Assembly: GCF_000168975.1 (NCBI RefSeq)
Contig: NZ_AAUW01000001.1
Location: 124,001 to 188,000, forward strand
Source of the DNA: Roseibium aggregatum IAM 12614
GTDB lineage: Bacteria > Pseudomonadota > Alphaproteobacteria > Rhizobiales > Stappiaceae
Reading direction: 5' to 3'
Length of the DNA stretch: 64,000 bases
Shown: positions 61,561-64,000 of the stretch, piece by piece
How the letters are laid out: every line of letters starts with the position of its first letter
Position numbering within the stretch: the stretch's first letter is position 1
Position numbers and translations under genes: made by a program
Notes under the pieces: model-generated
Seen by the model: the letters and a program-made list of their open reading frames with translations, nothing else
The model's database searches: none
What the model was told of the DNA's origin: nothing

Positions 61561-62916
61561 ATGACCTCCATTTCCCAGACACTGCGTTATGTCCTGCGCG
61601 GCGGACCTCCGGACACCGGTATTCCTGATCGGGTGCGGGCCGAAATCCGGGCGCGTGAAGCGTCTTCCGAGCGTCTGATCGGCTGGGTTCAACTGGGTCT
61701 CGTGTTGTTCTTTTCGCTTCTGTATGCCATTGCCCCGAGGGCCGAAGGGTCCGCCGGTTTCAACTTCGTGCCTATCGCGCTTGCAGCCTATTTTCTGTTC
61801 ACCGTCCTGCGGCTCATACTGTCCTACAGGTTCGAACTGCCGCGCTGGTACCTGCTGGTGTCGATCATCGTCGATATGGCTCTTCTGGTCGGACTGATCT
61901 TTTCCTTTCATATTCAATACGGCCAGCACCCGACGTTCTATCTGAAGACGCCCACCTTGATGTATGTCTTCATCTTCATCGGCTTGAGAGCTTTGCGGTT
62001 CGACCCGCGCTTTGTGCTGACAACGGGTCTGGTGGCGGTGACCGGCTGGCTGGGGCTGGTTTTCTATGCGGCGTTCGCGGACATGGACCACATGCGTGTG
62101 ACGCGCAATTACGTCGACTACCTGACGGGCAACACCATCCTGATCGGCGCCGAGCTCGACAAGACCATGGTCATTCTGGCCGTGACGGTGATCCTGTCAG
62201 TCGCTCTCTACAGGGGCCGTTCCATGTTGTTCGAGGCTTCGAAAGACCATGCGGCCGCCATGGATCTGAGCCGTTTCTTTTCGCCTGAAGTCGCTGCCTC
62301 GATCACCGGCTCGGACACCGAGTTGCAGGCCGGCGAGGGGAGTTTGCGCGACGCTGCCATTCTGTACGCCGATATTCGCTCCTTCACCTCCACCTCCGTC
62401 ACATTGCCGCCGGAGACCGTTCTGGCGGTCCTGGCCGAGTATCAGAACCTTGCAGTGGATGTGATCGTGGAGGAGGGCGGCCGGGTCGATAAATTTCTCG
62501 GCGACGGCATCCTGGCAACCTTCGGGGCCGTCTATCCCTCCACGACGTATGCAGCCGACGCCCTGCGGGCAGCAAGGCGGCTTGTGGAAGCCGTGGAAGG
62601 GAACCAGCAGCGTTTTCTGGATGCTGGCTGGCCACAGCCGCTCCGCGTGGGTACGTCCGCTGCCGCCGGGTCGGTCACCGTCGGCGTGATCGGGTCGAAG
62701 CAGCGTCTGGAATTCACTGTCATCGGAGATGCCGTCAACCGGGCTGCGAAACTGGAAGACGCCAACAAGATCCAACACACAACGGCGCTGACGGACAGGG
62801 CGACGTACGAGCTCGCGCTCAGCCAGGGTCTTGAACTGCCTCTGCTCGAAGTTCGTGCCGGGGCCAATGTCACAGGCGTCAAGCAGCCGGTTGATCTGGT
62901 TGTGCTGGCAAGATAG
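61561..62916 (+). CDS. Six-helix membrane class III adenylate/guanylate cyclase
   Basis: This 451-residue protein has about six membrane helices in the first 220 residues and a C-terminal class III cyclase domain. Metal-binding aspartates are in YADIRSFT and FLGDGILATFG, with the substrate-lysine region VDKFLGDG. The transition-state pair reads GDAVNRAAKLE, so the usual Arg four residues after Asn is Lys; activity may be altered. The ATG at 61561 is chosen because the membrane region starts soon after; the frame is open to 61120 inside the LuxR gene. It is a likely source of the nucleotide read by the upstream CNB protein. Confidence 0.9.
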   Translation: MTSISQTLRYVLRGGPPDTGIPDRVRAEIRAREASSERLIGWVQLGLVLFFSLLYAIAPRAEGSAGFNFVPIALAAYFLFTVLRLILSYRFELPRWYLLVSIIVDMALLVGLIFSFHIQYGQHPTFYLKTPTLMYVFIFIGLRALRFDPRFVLTTGLVAVTGWLGLVFYAAFADMDHMRVTRNYVDYLTGNTILIGAELDKTMVILAVTVILSVALYRGRSMLFEASKDHAAAMDLSRFFSPEVAASITGSDTELQAGEGSLRDAAILYADIRSFTSTSVTLPPETVLAVLAEYQNLAVDVIVEEGGRVDKFLGDGILATFGAVYPSTTYAADALRAARRLVEAVEGNQQRFLDAGWPQPLRVGTSAAAGSVTVGVIGSKQRLEFTVIGDAVNRAAKLEDANKIQHTTALTDRATYELALSQGLELPLLEVRAGANVTGVKQPVDLVVLAR

Positions 62917-63000
62917 GCGTCTTGCCGTCCTCGAACTTCTCCATTTGGCCGATACGGAAGCGCTTGACCGGCACGTCAATCTGGGCCACTTTGCCTTCAA

Positions 63001-63052
63001 AATTGACCTTATCGTCAATTAGAGAGATTAAATTCATTGATTTCAATGAATT
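63001..63052. promoter_or_regulatory. Two palindromic operators upstream of the dehydrogenase
   Basis: AATTGAC-N6-GTCAATT (63001-63020) and AATTCATTGA-N2-TCAATGAATT (63031-63052) are both perfect inverted repeats, the second with 10-bp arms. A possible promoter, TTGACC (63003-63008) with TTAAAT (63028-63033) at 19-bp spacing, runs through them. The second dyad ends 10 bp before the GGAGG ribosome site of the gene at 63073. Confidence 0.6.
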
Positions 63053-63072
63053 GCATCCATCTGGAGGTTGTC

Positions 63073-63840
63073 TTGAAACTGGACTCAACACTTGCCGCCG
63101 TGGTTACGGGCGGCGCATCCGGGCTGGGCGCTGCAACTGCACGCATGCTGGCAGCCGAAGGCGTCAAGGTGACGCTGTTCGATCGGAACGCCGCGCAGGG
63201 CGAAGCGGTTGCTGCGGAAATCGGCGGGGTCTTCGCCGATGTCGACGTGACCGATCAGGCCAGCGTCGAAGCGGGGTTCGAAAAAGCGCGCGCGGCGCAC
63301 GGTCAGGAACGGATTCTGGTCAATTGCGCCGGGATTGCTCCGGTAGCCAAGACCGTTAGCCGAGGCGAGCCCCACCCGATGGACATGTTCGAGAAGGTGA
63401 TTTCGGTCAACCTGATCGGCTCCTTCCGCTGTCTTTCGATTGCGGCGACCGGCATGGCCGGACTGGATCCGGTCACTGCGGACGGTGGCCGCGGTGTGAT
63501 CGTTTCCACGGCGTCGGTTGCCGCCTTCGATGGCCAGATCGGTCAGGTCGCCTATGCCGCTTCCAAGGCAGGGGTAGCAGGCATGACGCTGCCGGTCGCC
63601 CGTGACCTTTCCAAGTCCGGCATTCGGGTCATGACGATTGCACCGGGGATCTTCGAAACGCCGATGCTGCTGGGCCTGTCGCAAGAGGTGCAGGACTCTC
63701 TCGGACAGCAGGTTCCGTTCCCCTCGCGTCTCGGCAGGGCAGCGGAATATGCGCACCTGGTCAAATCCATTTGTGAAAACGACATGCTGAACGGCGAAAC
63801 CATCCGTCTGGACGGCGCCATCCGCATGGCGCCCCGATAA
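63073..63840 (+). CDS. Short-chain dehydrogenase, 3-hydroxyacyl-CoA dehydrogenase (HSD10-like)
   Basis: This 255-residue SDR has the cofactor motif VVTGGASGLGAATARML, NAG-type NCAGIAP, and the catalytic Ser and Tyr-x3-Lys in STASVAAFDG and AYAASKAG. The C-terminal pattern PGIFETPMLLGLSQEVQDSL and ending LDGAIRMAPR are typical of type 10 3-hydroxyacyl-CoA / 2-methyl-3-hydroxybutyryl-CoA dehydrogenases in isoleucine and fatty-acid breakdown. A TTG start at 63073 is chosen because GGAGG (63063-63067) lies 5 bases upstream and the domain starts at KLDSTLAAVV; upstream in-frame starts lie in the operator region. Confidence 0.9.
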   Translation: MKLDSTLAAVVTGGASGLGAATARMLAAEGVKVTLFDRNAAQGEAVAAEIGGVFADVDVTDQASVEAGFEKARAAHGQERILVNCAGIAPVAKTVSRGEPHPMDMFEKVISVNLIGSFRCLSIAATGMAGLDPVTADGGRGVIVSTASVAAFDGQIGQVAYAASKAGVAGMTLPVARDLSKSGIRVMTIAPGIFETPMLLGLSQEVQDSLGQQVPFPSRLGRAAEYAHLVKSICENDMLNGETIRLDGAIRMAPR

Positions 63841-63879
63841 CACAGCAGGTCGCGCTCTGCGCCAGAGCCTCGCAAACAG

Positions 63880-63928
63880 CACAACCTATCCGGCCGATGC
63901 CCAAAGGTTGCCGGCCGGATAGGTTGTG
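63880..63928 (+). terminator. Long perfect hairpin after the dehydrogenase gene
   Basis: CACAACCTATCCGGCCG (63880-63896) pairs perfectly over 17 bp with 63912-63928 around a 15-nt loop, 39 bp after the stop. No U-run follows, so it could be a transcript 3'-end stabiliser, a terminator of another type, or a repeat element. Bases 63929-64000 show no gene. Confidence 0.5.
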
Positions 63929-64000
63929 TCAAAGTCCTCCACGGACACACTTTTTCGTACGCATGAGCGAAAATCCCTTCTAAGGTTACGCTACTGTTTC

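Noticed and set aside
1..64000. Mobile elements, prophage, CRISPR, tRNA or rRNA genes
   Set aside because: I looked through the non-coding gaps and the reading frames and saw no transposase, integrase, repeat-spacer array, tRNA cloverleaf or rRNA segment. Weak tRNA-like stems cannot be excluded without a covariance-model scan.

Overview
The window looks like chromosome from an alphaproteobacterium of the Hyphomicrobiales, most likely a marine Stappiaceae-type organism (Roseibium/Labrenzia relatives). This is an inference from GC-rich, densely packed genes, two DUF2336 proteins, and a gene order familiar from Rhizobiales: feuPQ, cycHJKL (ccmIEFH), degP, a two-component pair, glnE, a PleC-like kinase and pepN. 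No rRNA, tRNA, CRISPR array, transposase or phage gene was seen.

Layout. 1-24.4 kb is mostly conserved core on the + strand: the end of a glycosyltransferase, a FeuN-like periplasmic peptide with FeuP/FeuQ, a surface lipoprotein, a large unknown protein, the cytochrome c maturation operon, an alpha/beta hydrolase-OsmC fusion, DegP, a second two-component system and GlnE. A minus-strand block at 11.1-15.4 kb holds two DUF2336 paralogues flanking 5-formyl-THF cyclo-ligase and an HPP/CBS membrane protein. 24.4-29.6 kb (minus) holds the PleC-like kinase and aminopeptidase N. 29.8-41.4 kb (+) holds a small methyltransferase, a CoA-transferase, NudK, a membrane class III cyclase and a complete peptide-type ABC importer, with a perfect CRP-type palindrome between the cyclase and the importer. 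41.7-49.8 kb is accessory metabolism: a LysR/DUF1330 pair, a cobalt-type nitrile hydratase operon, a divergent VOC/FAD-monooxygenase/DUF2783 operon, a GNAT gene with a structured leader, MsrA and a DUF3088 protein. Two copies of a palindromic intergenic element lie between convergent genes here.

The least conventional region is 50-63 kb. A minus-strand operon of four glycosyltransferases and a polysaccharide-deacetylase-like protein diverges from a + strand set made of a very unusual ABC-type protein, a stand-alone cyclic-nucleotide-binding protein and an MBL-fold hydrolase. These are followed by a LuxR-type regulator and a membrane adenylate/guanylate cyclase. The ABC protein keeps its transmembrane domain and an LSAGQ signature but has lost the normal Walker A lysine, Q-loop glutamine, catalytic glutamate and H-loop histidine. 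It also carries an insertion of roughly 300 residues with three copies of a D-N-L-(F/Y/L) motif. Together these genes could form a cyclic-nucleotide-controlled surface-glycan system (cyclase as writer, CNB protein as reader, MBL enzyme as possible eraser). This is the best candidate here for an undescribed system; the functional link is inference from gene neighbourhood. The window ends with a short-chain dehydrogenase preceded by two perfect palindromes and followed by a 17-bp perfect hairpin.
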